This document shows positions 11,212 to 21,236 of a stretch of DNA of 64,000 nt, in pieces. The DNA comes from Saussurea involucrata (lineage: Eukaryota > Streptophyta > Magnoliopsida > Asterales > Asteraceae), in contig CM066325.1 in assembly GCA_033807775.1 (NCBI GenBank), positions 22,377,301 to 22,441,300 on the forward strand. Direction: 5' to 3'. Each line of letters starts with the position of its first letter. Position 1 is the stretch's first letter. A program made the translations under genes and the position numbers. The notes beneath the pieces were generated by a model. That model was not told where the DNA came from. It ran no database searches and saw nothing but the letters and a program-made list of their open reading frames with translations.

Positions 11212-12140
11212 GGGGCTGTTTACTTGTGACTTAATGAGCTTAATGGTTTAACTGGCTTATTCGCACAGCCATTTTAGGCTGTTTACTTGTGGCTTATTCA
11301 TACAGAAAGTGACTTAATCGCACAGATGTAAAACCTCACTTGTCCAGATTAAGCCAACAAAATGACAAGTACTACCCCTGGTAAAAAGGCTCAAGACAAC
11401 CCTAGAGAAACTCTCTTCTCGTGTCAGCTTCTCTTTTCTCCTACAGATTCAAAACCCTCTCTCTTATTGGAAACCCTTTCTCACTTTCCATGAAAATTTA
11501 ACCTCTCATCTCTCCTACAACCAGCAAGACCTCCTCTCTTCTCTTCAACGGGAAACCCTCAGGTAAGCAAATCAACGACATCGAAACATTCAGGTCAGTT
11601 TACCGACAACATCGAAACCCTCAGGTTAGCTTACCGGAGACATCGAAACCCTCAGGTCAGCTTACCGGCGACATCGAAACCCTATGGTGAGCAAACCGGT
11701 GACATCGAAACCTTCATCTATTCCCTAATCGAAAGCAGATCCAAAAACCCTCTTCCCTAATCGAAACAAGCCCCAAGAACCCTCTTCTCTAACTAAAACC
11801 AGATCCAATATCCCTCTTCCTTAATCAAAACCCTCTGGCCTCTTCCCTATCTTATTTATCATCTTTATCCAGTAGGTTGATTTTTTTGATATTGAAGAAC
11901 AAAAAGTTCAGTAGCTTTCGATGAACTACAGTTGCTTGGTTTCTTTTTACTTTTTTTTTATGTTGAGAGATGCAAATAGTGAATATGATGAAGAAGGGTA
12001 AAAGTGTCATTTCAATCATTTAGAATTTTATTCAGGATACAAAAGTAAACAACACCATATTTTTATGCAAATAGACACATTTATCCAGGAAGACAAATTT
12101 ATCCATAAAGGACTTAATGAAAAATTTGGTAAACAGCCCC
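11212..12140. mobile_element. 929-bp PIF/Harbinger (Tourist-like) element in the 5' LTR
   Basis: Termini GGGGCTGTTTACTTG and GGTAAACAGCCCC are inverted repeats, flanked by TAA (11209-11211 and 12141-12143). The 3' LTR at 27341 has the empty site with a single TAA, which directly proves the insertion. No transposase is present. It contains a pyrimidine-rich, gene-5'-end-like region and a ~30-bp minisatellite (11573-11712). Confidence 0.92.
11573..11712 (+). repeat. ~30-bp minisatellite inside the PIF-like element
   Basis: Five imperfect units of the form 'acatcgaaaccctcagg' followed by 'tcagcttaccggcg'. Each unit holds a CAG/GTAAGC- or CAG/GTCAGC-like junction resembling a splice donor. Confidence 0.75.
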
Positions 12141-12865
12141 TAAGAGCTGATTTGGAGTCTAAATGGCTCAAAACTTTGATTTTCCAGACCTGATCGTATG
12201 AAACTCGGGATTTGCAGACTGTTTTTGTAAAATTCATATAAAATTGGTCATTGATCCAAATAAGGTGAATCCTGTGCGATTAGTTTCCTAAGAGATAGTA
12301 GTACGTTTTTCATTTAGATGTCAAAGCCTAATTTGTTCTCTAAGTATGAGTAAAGCGTCCAAACTTTTGAAGGACAGAAGCTGTTTTGTGCAGTAACTTG
12401 AACTGCAGTTATGCTTGTACATGATGCATTTCAGGGTTGTGTAATTTGTTAAAGCTTATGTAAATCAGCTGTGAACTTATCTAGGACTATTCTAGGGGTA
12501 ATAAGAAGTATAAAGTTTGGTCTACGTCTCGTTTATCGGAACAAGTGTGTTGATTACTATATGATAGTAATCGGTTATGGTTTTAGGTAAAGGCGTTTTG
12601 GGTGTGACTTGTATCAACGTCTTGGCATCCGATTGTAGTATTCCATCATCTACAACTCAGGTGAGTTCATTCTTACCTTACCTGTTTTCTTTATAATGTT
12701 TTCAATTGTGGTAAGGTTCATTTTTATAAATGAACTGTTTGGGATGAATGATTTTATAAGATAAATTGTTTATCCTATATTAATGGTTTTGCAAATTTTT
12801 AAAGAATTTATATTGAGGAAATATCTGTTTGCGTACAATTAGGTGATATGAATTCATAGACACTA

Positions 12866-13010
12866 GTATTTGGGAAATCACTTGCAATATAGTGTGTGGG
12901 AAATCACTTGAAATATAGTGTGTGGGAAATCACTTGAAATATAGTGTGCGTGGATAATCACATAAAATATTATGTGTGTGGAAATCACATGAAATAGACG
13001 TATGGTATAA
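12866..13010 (+). repeat. ~26-bp tandem repeat in the outer LTR
   Basis: About five decaying units of 'gggaaatcacttgaaatata' plus 'gtgtgt'. The same block is at 28068-28200 in the other LTR, so it predates the insertion. Confidence 0.8.
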
Positions 13011-13514
13011 ATCGTTATTTCATTGTGTGTGATAAATCATGAATAATGACTGAGGGTCATTTATAATCATGCAATCGGATTTAATTCCATTATCGAAGAA
13101 TGGTTACGCGTGTGGTAAGAAAAAAAAGGGTAAACCAGGTTTGTTATGCATCGTTTACATTGATTTAATAAATATTATTTTGAAACCGAATGTTCTCACT
13201 AGGCATTAGCCTAATCGTTTCAAATAATGTTTTCTTACCAGGTACTAGCTCGGGAAGGTAAAAAGGGATATGTGACGAGCGTGGTGGACTAGTGGAGAAG
13301 TTTTGGTTATCGAGGTTTTGATAGTCTGTTTAGATAACCTAGTTAATCTAATTACAGTGTATTGATTAGATTGATAGGTTATTTGAAGAATACTATTTTG
13401 TATTGACAATCCTCATAATTAATTCTCCACTTATGTATAAAGTTTAGAAAGTTTATGTTAAATCTTGTTATAATTTAAGGTTTAAACTAACCATGTTTTT
13501 AGGGTGTTACAATA

Positions 13515-13526
13515 TGGTATCAGAGC
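13515..13526 (+). promoter_or_regulatory. Primer-binding site (tRNA-iMet) of outer element
   Basis: TGGTATCAGAGC, complementary to the 3' end of plant initiator methionine tRNA, three bases after the 5' LTR end. Its duplicate lies at 28714-28725. Confidence 0.92.
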
Positions 13527-13863
13527 TTTAGTTTAAGTGAACTAAGTATGCTGAGGAGGTACTTAGACTTAAGCTGTGATGAATTAAGTTATGACTTGTG
13601 AGAATTGGGTAGAAGTACTAAGACGGGATAGTCTTAGAGTCGACGGAAATACGTAAAATTAGTACTGTGACAATGGTAACGAGGATTCTCATGTATAATA
13701 TGTTCACAATTCCAATTAGCTACTGTTATTATGAATATATTGTTACGCAAGCATGCTTGTTTCTAAATTGTTACAGTGACTAATGATCGGTAAAGTACGT
13801 TTCTTATGTCAGTATTTGTGTAACCATTTCGTATGGTTATTCTTTTTGTGTTAAATCAGAACG

Positions 13864-14562
13864 ATGGTGAATACGCCGCCATTGTCTCCTATTCGTGAAA
13901 TGGATAGGACCGAGATGGATTTGACGAGAGAAAGGCAATTTGGAATTGGCGGAATTCATGAGACCCCACCAGTGTTTCTTTCTATCGAAGGAGCGCACAA
14001 TCAGGTACATAGAGTGGGTACCAGTACCGCTGGCCAAGAAACGCCAGACGCAACTATGGAAATTCGAATGATGGAAAATATGACAAGAATGATGACTAAC
14101 GCAATGGCTCAGCAAACCGAAATGTTTATGAAGGCATTGAACGATCGAAGTTCGGAGCTGCGGCGAACAGGAACTGATACTGGAGTAATAAATCCAGTTG
14201 GTAACCCTGAGTCGGAGACAGAAAGAAGAATTGAGAGAAATTACTCGTACAAAACGTTTCTCAGCTGTAAGCCACCGGAGTTTAAAGGAACAGATAATCC
14301 GGTAGCCTGTATGAATTGGTTACGAGAAATGGAACAAGTATTCCGTGCTTGTGACTGTGACGATAAGTCAAAGGTTAGATTTGCTTCTCACATGTTAAAA
14401 GGAAATGCACTGACATGGTGGAATGTAGTGACAGCGACAATTGCGGCTCCAGTCTTGAAAGCTATGACTTGGGAGTCATTCAAGAAGAAAGTTTTGGAGG
14501 AGTACTGCAACGAAAATGAGATGGATAGAATCGAAGAAGAATTTCGTACTCTCAAGAAAGGT
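13864..14562 (+). pseudogene. gag: Outer element gag, N-terminal part (split by nested insertion)
   Basis: 233 codons from ATG to the insertion point. The first ~100 residues are poorly conserved. From about residue 125 the retrotransposon Gag fold begins: FLSCKPPEFKGTDNP, M-N-W-L-R-E-M-E-Q-V-F, M-L-K-G-N-A-L-T-W-W and a W-E-S-F-K-K-K block, ending in EEEFRTLKKG. The nested element then enters between codons. Beyond it the frame resumes at 22919 exactly in phase, so the duplicated AAGGT accounts for the whole disruption at this site. Structural protein that would form virus-like particles. Confidence 0.9.
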
Positions 14563-16188
14563 TGTAACATCCCCAAAACTTACTAAGCATTAAATCACAA
14601 AACTGAGCGTTTTACAGTACAAAGTTTAACTTGTTCAATACATCAATAACGAGCTTAACAAAAATGACAGCGGAAGTCTACAAAAGTCCACAGCTGAGCT
14701 CTATCTAAATCAATAGTCTAAGTCTTGGAGTCGCTCAAATCTCCAAGTGTGCTATGTCCCTCCTATTTCCTCCCCGAGGAACTTGCGGAACGCTTACCTG
14801 AAAATGGTTTAGTTTTGAAAAGCGAGGGTTAGACCAAAAGGTCTAGTGAATTCCCTCCGTAACAGATCATGCATAAACAATATGAAATCCTTTCGTTAAA
14901 ATGCATCATAAATCATCACATATGGTACTGCACTGTGTAATGGATCCTTTAACCATACGCGATCGGGGCCCAAACAGACTCCCCTTTCGCCCTTCTCGTA
15001 TCGGGGCCCAAGCAGACTCCCCGATACCCGCCTAGGAGGAAACGAATTCCAACCTACCGTCTCGTCAAACATACCCAAGGGATCATCAGATCCCGAGGCT
15101 CATTGATCCCACAGTACAGACCGACATCACATAGCATGCACATACGTTTCATAAAAGCATTTGACCCTTTCATAAATCATGCGCATCATTTCAACATATC
15201 AAACATTTCTTTCACGCATATAAATTCATAATCATTTCATGCTTGTTAAAACCATAATCAGTAAAAGAATCATTTAACAGTTACGTCGTAAAATAGGTTT
15301 AGGGAACTCACCTTGATTGTTGCACAGTGCACTCCCTAAACACCTTCAAGCTACACTCACAGAACACCTAAGGCAAAAGATCCACATCAGAAAATATCCC
15401 AGTTCTACTGTCCGAATATCCCTTCCCGGACACAGCACTGATCCGGACACTACACTTATCCGGACGTCAGACTTATCCGGACGCCAGGCTTATCCGGACG
15501 CCAGGCTTATCCGGACGCCAGACTTATCCGGACATCCTCAACATATCCGGACACCTTCAACATATCCGGACACCTTCAAACACTGGTGTCCGGAAAACGC
15601 TGCTGTTCGAACTTAGAATTTCTAAAACCGATTAATACTCCGATTTAAGCCATTAGTTTGGTTAGACAACTATAAGGGTTCATCCACCAACCCCAAACAC
15701 CCACTTAATCCATTTGTAACCCCTTAAATCGATTTATTAAGCCAAAACCCATGAAAACTCATTATAAAGGAAAAGTGGTGAAAACTCAAGGAATCACAAG
15801 AATCAGCTCTTAGAAATCCATAACCACAAGAAGAGAAGTACTACAATAATTAGGAGACGAATTTAGGATGTAATACCTTGCAATTTCCTCTTTGATTCTC
15901 CCTTTTCTCTTGATTCCTTGCCCAAACCCTTCTTCCTTTCTTCTATTCTCTTAGCCGCCAAATGCCAACCCAATTACTGATTTTCCCAATCAACCCTAGG
16001 AATATGTGCCCTTAAATACCTTCTCACAAAGTTTCCATTTTGGCCCCTCCAAGCAAACTTCCATTTATTAGACAAATAGCACTAAACTTTCAATAGCAAC
16101 CAAGATGGTCCCCTTAACTTAGCTTTGAAATTTTAGCATGGCAAACACTAAACTCCTATTCTTCTCAAATAAAAACCCGGTTGTTACA
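14563..16188 (-). repeat. 3' LTR of nested chromovirus (1,626 bp)
   Basis: TGTAACATCC at the left and TTGTTACA at the right as read on the plus strand. Aligned by eye to 21237-22913 it is nearly identical. The main difference is three fewer 17-bp TCCGGA units. It includes a perfect 9-bp hairpin (GTATCGGGG at 14998-15006, complement at 15019-15027). Confidence 0.94.
15440..15575. repeat. 17-bp TCCGGA minisatellite in nested 3' LTR
   Basis: Units of 'atccggacgccagactt' with variants, about five full units and degenerate ends. The equivalent block in the other LTR (22111-22290) has about eight. Confidence 0.88.
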
Positions 16189-16204
16189 ACACTCCCCTCT
16201 TAAA
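16189..16204 (-). promoter_or_regulatory. Polypurine tract of nested element
   Basis: On the minus strand a run AAGAGGGGAG followed by TGT immediately precedes the 3' LTR. This is where plus-strand priming would start. Confidence 0.75.
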
Positions 16205-16226
16205 AGAATTCCGTCCCCGGAATTCC

Positions 16227-16793
16227 TCATTGAAAGAGATATGGGTACTTCAACTTCATTTCCGATTCCAGCTCCCACGTAGCCTCCGGGCCCTTGTGGT
16301 GTCGCCATTGCACCCTAACCAGCTTAGTCTCCTTGCTCCGTGACTTCCTTACCTTAACATCTGTGATAGCTTCGGGTTCTTCTACAAAATTCAATCTTTC
16401 GTCCACCTTAATGTCATTTAACGGAATTGCCTTAGCCACGTCGGCTAGACATTTTCTTAGATTAGACACGTGAAACGCATTATGGATGCTGCGCAGTTCT
16501 TCTGGTAGATCCAACCTATACGCCACTTCCCCAATCCGCTCCGTGATCTCGAATGGTCCGATGTACCGCGGGCTTAGCTTTCCCCGTTTCCCAAACCGTA
16601 CCACTCCCTTCCACGGGGACACCTTCAATAAAACAAAATCTCCGACCTGGAATTCTATGTCCTTTCGTCTTCTATCCGCATAACTCTTTTGGCGGTCGCG
16701 AGCGACCTTCAGCCTTTCACGCACTTGGACTATCTTGTCCGAAATCAGCTGTACCAATTCTGGTCCGGCTAACTGCCTTTCACCTACTTCGTT
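16227..16793 (-). CDS. pol: Nested element: integrase C-terminus and chromodomain (after in-frame stop)
   Basis: Continues the integrase frame of the upstream ORF after the stop at 16794-16796; the first Met is at 16757. Blocks seen: RQKSYADRRRKDIEFQVGD, then VLLKVSPWKGVVRFGKRGKL (the GPF/Y-type C-terminal integrase module: SPRYIGPFEI), then IHNAFHVSNLRKC. The final ~50 residues form a chromodomain with VRVQWRHHKGPEATWE. Chromodomains of this group steer integration toward heterochromatin. Terminates at 16227 just before the purine tract. Intact apart from its separation by the stop. Confidence 0.9.
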   Translation of the reverse strand, partial: NEVGERQLAGPELVQLISDKIVQVRERLKVARDRQKSYADRRRKDIEFQVGDFVLLKVSPWKGVVRFGKRGKLSPRYIGPFEITERIGEVAYRLDLPEELRSIHNAFHVSNLRKCLADVAKAIPLNDIKVDERLNFVEEPEAITDVKVRKSRSKETKLVRVQWRHHKGPEATWELESEMKLKYPYLFQ

Positions 16794-18920
16794 CTAGCAC
16801 AAAGGTGTCCGACATTTTCTACCATAGAGTGCCTCAAACGGCGCGGCCTTGATGCTCGAATGGTAGTTGTTATTATAAGCGAATTCGATCAATGGTAGGT
16901 GCTTTTCCCAAGAGCCTTGGAAATCTAAAGCACATGCTCTCAACATGTCTTCCAATGTTTGGATCGTACGCTCACTCTGCCCGTCGGTCTGAGGGTGATA
17001 AGCGGTACTCATCTTGATCTGTGAACCCATTTCTCTTTGGAAGCTTCTCCAAAAGTTAGATGTAAACATGCTATCTCGGTCGGAAATTATCGACGAAGGC
17101 ACGCCATGGAGGGTTACGATCTCGTCAACGTATAACTTGGCTAGCTGCTCCATCGAGTAAGACTCTCGTATAGGCAAAAAGTGGGATGAGTTTGTGAGTC
17201 GATCCACGATCACCCAAATAGCGTCATAACCCCTCGGAGTTCTAGGCAAATGGGTCACGAAATCCATCGTGATCTGATCCCACTTCCATGTCGGTATCTC
17301 TAACGACTGGAGCTTCCCGAGCGGTCTTTGATGTTCGATCTTCACACGCGAACACGTCATACATGTTTCTACAAGGTGAGCCACGTCTTTCTTCAATCCG
17401 GGCCACCAGTAGTCCCGTCGTAGGTCTCCGTACATCTTGTTGGTTCCGGGGTGAATCGTGTACTTCGATTTGTGAGCTTCTTCGAGAATCAGCTTTCGGA
17501 GCCCTCCGAGTTTCGGAACCCAGATCCTCCCTTTCAGACACTTCACCCCTCGACTATCTTCCACTAAAAAGGACGCTTGCCCCACCATTCTCTCCTTCTT
17601 AAGATTTTCAGTCTCGAGCGCCTCAGCTTGACATTTCTTTATTTCCGCTAACAGGTTGAACGTGACCTCGGCCCTCATGGCCACAATCCTGGGGGTTTCA
17701 CTTCGTTCCTTACGGCTCAAAGCGTCCGCCACCACGTTTGCCTTCCCCGGATGATATTCGATCTTACAGTCGTAGTCAGTCAACAATTCAATCCACCTTC
17801 TTTGGCGTATATTCAATTCTTTTTGGTCAAAAAGATGGCATAAGCTTTTGTGGTCCGTGAAGATCTGGAACTTCGTCCCATACAGGTAATGTCGCCAAAT
17901 CTTTAGAGCGAAGACCACTGCCGCCAGTTCTAGATCGTGAGTGGGGTACCGAACTTCATGATCCTTCAATTGCCGCGAGGCATATGCGATCACCTTTCCC
18001 CGCTGCATTAGAACGCAACCCAAACCGAGCTTCGATGCGTCACTGAAAACTACGAAGTCATCCGTACCGTCAGGTAATGACAACACCGGAGCGCTGCTCA
18101 ACATCTCCTTTAGCTTTTGAAAGGCTTCCTCCTGTTTCTCCAACCAAGTGAACTTGACATTCTTCTTGGTTAGAGAGGTCAGTGGCGTGGCGATACGCGA
18201 AAAGTCCTTGATGAACTTCCGATAGTAACCTTCCAGACCGAGGAAACTTCGAACTTCTGACGGGTTCTTGGGTTGCTCCCAGTCTCGAATGGCTTCAATC
18301 TTAGCCGGATCGACCATGATCCCCTTCTTAGACACCACGTGCCCGAGGAACTGCACTTCCCTTAGCCAAAACTCGCACTTGGAAAACTTCGCATACAACT
18401 TCTCTTGCTTCAATAACTCGAGGATTGTACGAAGGTGGCTCTCGTGCTCCTCTTCCGATCTAGAAAATATCAGGATGTCATCTATGAACACTATCACGAA
18501 CTGATCCAAATAGGGTTGGCATACCCTATTCATTAAGTCCATGAATGCTGCCGGGGCGTTGGTTAATCCAAACGGCATCACCAGAAATTCGTAGTGTCCA
18601 TATCTGGTTCTGAAGGCAGTCTTCGGCACATCCTCCTCCCGCACCTTGAGCTGATGATATCCTGACCTCAAGTCTATCTTGGAAAAGTAATTGGCTCCTT
18701 GCAACTGATCGAACAGGTCGTCAATCCTAGGTATCGGGTACTTGTTCTTGATCGTGACCTTGTTGAGTTCTCGGTAATCAATACACATCCGCATAGTACC
18801 GTCCTTCTTCTTCACGAAGAGCACAGGTGCTCCCCATGGTGATGTACTTGGTCGGACGAATCCCTTGTCTAACAATTCTTGCAGCTGCGTCATCATTTCC
18901 TTCATCTCGGACGGTGCCAA
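16794..18920 (-). CDS. pol: Nested element: reverse transcriptase, RNase H and integrase
   Basis: 708-codon frame. RT blocks in order: GFVRPSTSPWGAPVLFVKKK (fingers), FSKIDLRSGYHQL (catalytic Asp of motif A), MPFGLTNAPAAF, and the F-I-D-D catalytic motif. RNase H: FVVFSDASKLGLGCVL with its acidic residue, ...TDHKSL..., and DALSRKE at the end. Integrase: the HHCC-type zinc module spans HPGTNKMY to CMTCSRVK. The D,D,E core has MDFVTHLP, ISDRDS and a Glu in Q-S-E-R-T. The frame ends with a TAG where the family has Trp (TGG) after GRKCRTPLC, separating the C-terminal module. Its apparent start overlaps the end of gag-pro in another frame because of the indel near 18925. Confidence 0.93.
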   Translation of the reverse strand: MAPSEMKEMMTQLQELLDKGFVRPSTSPWGAPVLFVKKKDGTMRMCIDYRELNKVTIKNKYPIPRIDDLFDQLQGANYFSKIDLRSGYHQLKVREEDVPKTAFRTRYGHYEFLVMPFGLTNAPAAFMDLMNRVCQPYLDQFVIVFIDDILIFSRSEEEHESHLRTILELLKQEKLYAKFSKCEFWLREVQFLGHVVSKKGIMVDPAKIEAIRDWEQPKNPSEVRSFLGLEGYYRKFIKDFSRIATPLTSLTKKNVKFTWLEKQEEAFQKLKEMLSSAPVLSLPDGTDDFVVFSDASKLGLGCVLMQRGKVIAYASRQLKDHEVRYPTHDLELAAVVFALKIWRHYLYGTKFQIFTDHKSLCHLFDQKELNIRQRRWIELLTDYDCKIEYHPGKANVVADALSRKERSETPRIVAMRAEVTFNLLAEIKKCQAEALETENLKKERMVGQASFLVEDSRGVKCLKGRIWVPKLGGLRKLILEEAHKSKYTIHPGTNKMYGDLRRDYWWPGLKKDVAHLVETCMTCSRVKIEHQRPLGKLQSLEIPTWKWDQITMDFVTHLPRTPRGYDAIWVIVDRLTNSSHFLPIRESYSMEQLAKLYVDEIVTLHGVPSSIISDRDSMFTSNFWRSFQREMGSQIKMSTAYHPQTDGQSERTIQTLEDMLRACALDFQGSWEKHLPLIEFAYNNNYHSSIKAAPFEALYGRKCRTPLC

Positions 18921-20947
18921 ACTGCCAATCTATAAGGTGCGCGGGCAATCGGTGCAGCTCCGGGCATCAAATCGATTCTGAACTCGATCTGACGATCCGG
19001 GGGTAGACTGGTCAAGTCGTCCAGAAATACTTCCGGGTACTCGTTTACTACCCGTACATCGCCCATCACACGCTTCTCTTTCTTGGCATCCAACACGTAC
19101 GCCAAGTATCCCTTGCAACCTTTCTTCAAGCACTTAGTAGCCCTAATCATGGAGATCAGGCTATTCTTTCTATTACGACGGTCCCCATAAATCACTATGG
19201 GATCCCCATTCGGCGATCGAATTCTGATCAGCTTTTTGTTGCAAACGATGTTTGCATCATTCGCGGCCAACCAGTCCATACCTAACACCACATCGAACTC
19301 TCCCATTGCCATGGGATATAATTTCATAGGTAACAATCTTCCTTCTATATGAATGACACAATCCTCTACGACCTCCTTAACAAACACCAAACCATCGTTG
19401 GCAGTCTCCACCTCTAGAGCTCTCTCTAAACGCCTAGGCCTCACCCCCAAACATTTCATAAATTTTTGCGATACAAAAGAGCGGTTTGCTCCTGAATCAA
19501 ATAACACCTTGGCACATAGAGAGTTCACTAGAAACGTACCTGCCACAACATCTGGGGTTTCCTCCGCCTCATCCGCAGTCATGCGGAAAGCACGTCCCTT
19601 CGGACGCGTCGGCTCTGCTCCTTTATCACTGCTCTTTCCTCCATGACGTTCCCCATACTGAGTTGATCCTCCTTTCTTTGATTGCGGGCAATCATACTTG
19701 GTGTGACCAGTAGCTCCACATTGAAAGCATGATTTCCCTTTGGGGCAGTCCCTTGACACGTGACCAGGCAAGCCGCACCGGTAGCATGAGTTTGAACCTG
19801 CCATGCAATCACCCCGGTGCACCTTGTTGCATTTCGTACACGGTTTTACCACGGTATCCTTACTTGCACGGTTATATGGTCGGAACACCTTCCCCTTCCT
19901 GTAGTCACTGCCCGACCCATCCCATTTACGCTTGTCGCCACCCCTTTCAGAAGTCCGACGGTTCTTTTCCATCTCGATCAGCTCGGCCGTATTGATGGCC
20001 GCTTGAAAAGTAGTGGGGTTTCTCGTCAGTACCAGCTCCCGAATGTTACTCCTCAGACCATGGATAAAGTGGTTCACCTTTCGCCCTTCCGTTGGTACAT
20101 ACAAGTCCGCAAAACGGGACTTCTCAATAAACTTAGAAGTGTACTCCCGTACCGTCATCCCTCCTTGTTCTAAACCCAGAAACTCTTCTTCCAGCCTTTT
20201 CACTGCCGCGAGTGGGCATAACTGTTCTTTAAACCTGTCAACAAACGATTCCCACAACATACCCTTGGCCATCGTTGAATCCTTTCCCCCAGTTTCGGCT
20301 TCCCACCAGTACACTGCATCAGACTTCAACGTAGACAAGGCAAACATCACCCTGTCTCCATCAGCACATTTACAAGTATCGAAAACCAGCTCCATTTCCT
20401 TCACCCACTTCATTGCCAGAACCGGATCGCATTCACCCTCGAACGTAGGGGGCTTGCATGACGCAAAGACTTTGAAGTTACAACCCTTAGCTGCTGACTC
20501 ATTCACCACCAAGGATAAAGCTTTTGAGTGTCCCCCAGTACCAGTCTCTACCGGGCTTGTCACATCTGCGCTCTCCTTGTTCTCAGTCGGCTCTTTGCTC
20601 ACCGAAACCGACTCGTTCTGTTTAGTAAGAAGAGTCTGCAAGGTTTCTTGAAATTTTCCCAGTTCGGCAGCCAAATTCTCCCGAGTGACAAATGTGGAAC
20701 CCCGACCTCGACCACGTCCCCTAGTCGGGTTCCCTCTCCTTACGGTGGCAGAACTTTCCTGAACAAAGTCCTCTCGATTTACAGGAATTTCCACACTCTT
20801 TGTCCTCCCACGACCTCTTCCACGGCCTCTTCCACGGCCCCTCCCGCGACCTCTTCCGCGGTTAGCCGGCCCGTTCTCGAGGATCTCTTCCTCCTGATTT
20901 CTTGGTGCAGCAGGTACCGACTTACTTCTCAAATTTCTCCCAGCCAT
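18902..20947 (-). CDS. gag-pro: Nested element: Gag and aspartic protease
   Basis: 681-codon frame starting MAGRNLRSKSVP. Residues ~30-60 form an Arg/Gly-rich tract (GRGRGRGRGR), an unusual basic region that may bind RNA. The Gag domain (~150-330) has SCKPPTFEGECDPV and AVYWWEAE. Three zinc modules follow: C-TKC-NKVH-RGD-C, CYRCGLPGHVSRDC and CFQCGATGHTKYDC. The protease has LFDSGANRSF (catalytic D-S-G) and VVLGMDWLA. The frame then runs into the start of RT (APIARAPYRLA) and shifts there. The shift is explained by an imperfect 8-bp repeat (ttggcagt/ttggca) at about 18921-18934. Confidence 0.93.
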   Translation of the reverse strand: MAGRNLRSKSVPAAPRNQEEEILENGPANRGRGRGRGRGRGRGRGRGRTKSVEIPVNREDFVQESSATVRRGNPTRGRGRGRGSTFVTRENLAAELGKFQETLQTLLTKQNESVSVSKEPTENKESADVTSPVETGTGGHSKALSLVVNESAAKGCNFKVFASCKPPTFEGECDPVLAMKWVKEMELVFDTCKCADGDRVMFALSTLKSDAVYWWEAETGGKDSTMAKGMLWESFVDRFKEQLCPLAAVKRLEEEFLGLEQGGMTVREYTSKFIEKSRFADLYVPTEGRKVNHFIHGLRSNIRELVLTRNPTTFQAAINTAELIEMEKNRRTSERGGDKRKWDGSGSDYRKGKVFRPYNRASKDTVVKPCTKCNKVHRGDCMAGSNSCYRCGLPGHVSRDCPKGKSCFQCGATGHTKYDCPQSKKGGSTQYGERHGGKSSDKGAEPTRPKGRAFRMTADEAEETPDVVAGTFLVNSLCAKVLFDSGANRSFVSQKFMKCLGVRPRRLERALEVETANDGLVFVKEVVEDCVIHIEGRLLPMKLYPMAMGEFDVVLGMDWLAANDANIVCNKKLIRIRSPNGDPIVIYGDRRNRKNSLISMIRATKCLKKGCKGYLAYVLDAKKEKRVMGDVRVVNEYPEVFLDDLTSLPPDRQIEFRIDLMPGAAPIARAPYRLAVWHRPR

Positions 20948-21220
20948 TCACGAATACTGAAAGAAAGCAGTAATTAACCTTTGCTAGACATGACATCATA
21001 AAATGCTATATAAGGTATTGTAAGCACGTACATGTACCTGTAAGTTCGTAATTACACTGGCCAGGTGTAATCTCAAACTCACCTTACACGTTTGTCCTTG
21101 GCACCTTATTCCTAAGCGCATTATAGTGATCGTTCCTAAAGGCAATCCTATGTCTCGGCTGTGATCTTCGTCTTACAGTTTAAGTTTAGGCCCTAAAGGC
21201 AACCTAAATCCCTTAAACTA
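20948..21220 (-). other. Leader between PBS and gag of nested element
   Basis: Non-coding 5' leader of the nested element (its 5' is at the right). Contains three spaced copies of a 'ccctaaaggca' type motif at 21137-21206 on the plus strand. No ORF. Confidence 0.7.
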
Positions 21221-21234
21221 TGGCTCTGATACCA
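21221..21234 (-). promoter_or_regulatory. Primer-binding site (tRNA-iMet) of nested element
   Basis: Minus-strand TGGTATCAGAGCCA, two bases from the 5' LTR. Complementary to initiator Met tRNA over 14 nt. Confidence 0.93.
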
Positions 21235-21236
21235 TT

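Larger units (their letters stand above)
10435..13511 (+). repeat. 5' LTR of outer chromovirus (5'-truncated, with MITE inside)
   Basis: Matches 26659-28710 closely (about a dozen substitutions by eye), apart from a 929-bp Tourist-like insertion at 11212-12140 and about 90 bp near 10755-10840 that is missing from the other copy. Ends ...GGGTGTTACA. The usual TGTAACATCC start is missing; the preceding 50 bases are foreign and contain an inverted scrap of 'cctagtaagaac' type LTR text. Confidence 0.9.

Noticed and set aside
15440..15575. CRISPR-like array
   Set aside because: The 17-bp units are contiguous tandem repeats without spacers, inside a plant LTR.
17242..20977. Plus-strand frames up to 212 codons inside the nested element
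   Set aside because: Antisense shadows of the gag-pol coding strand.
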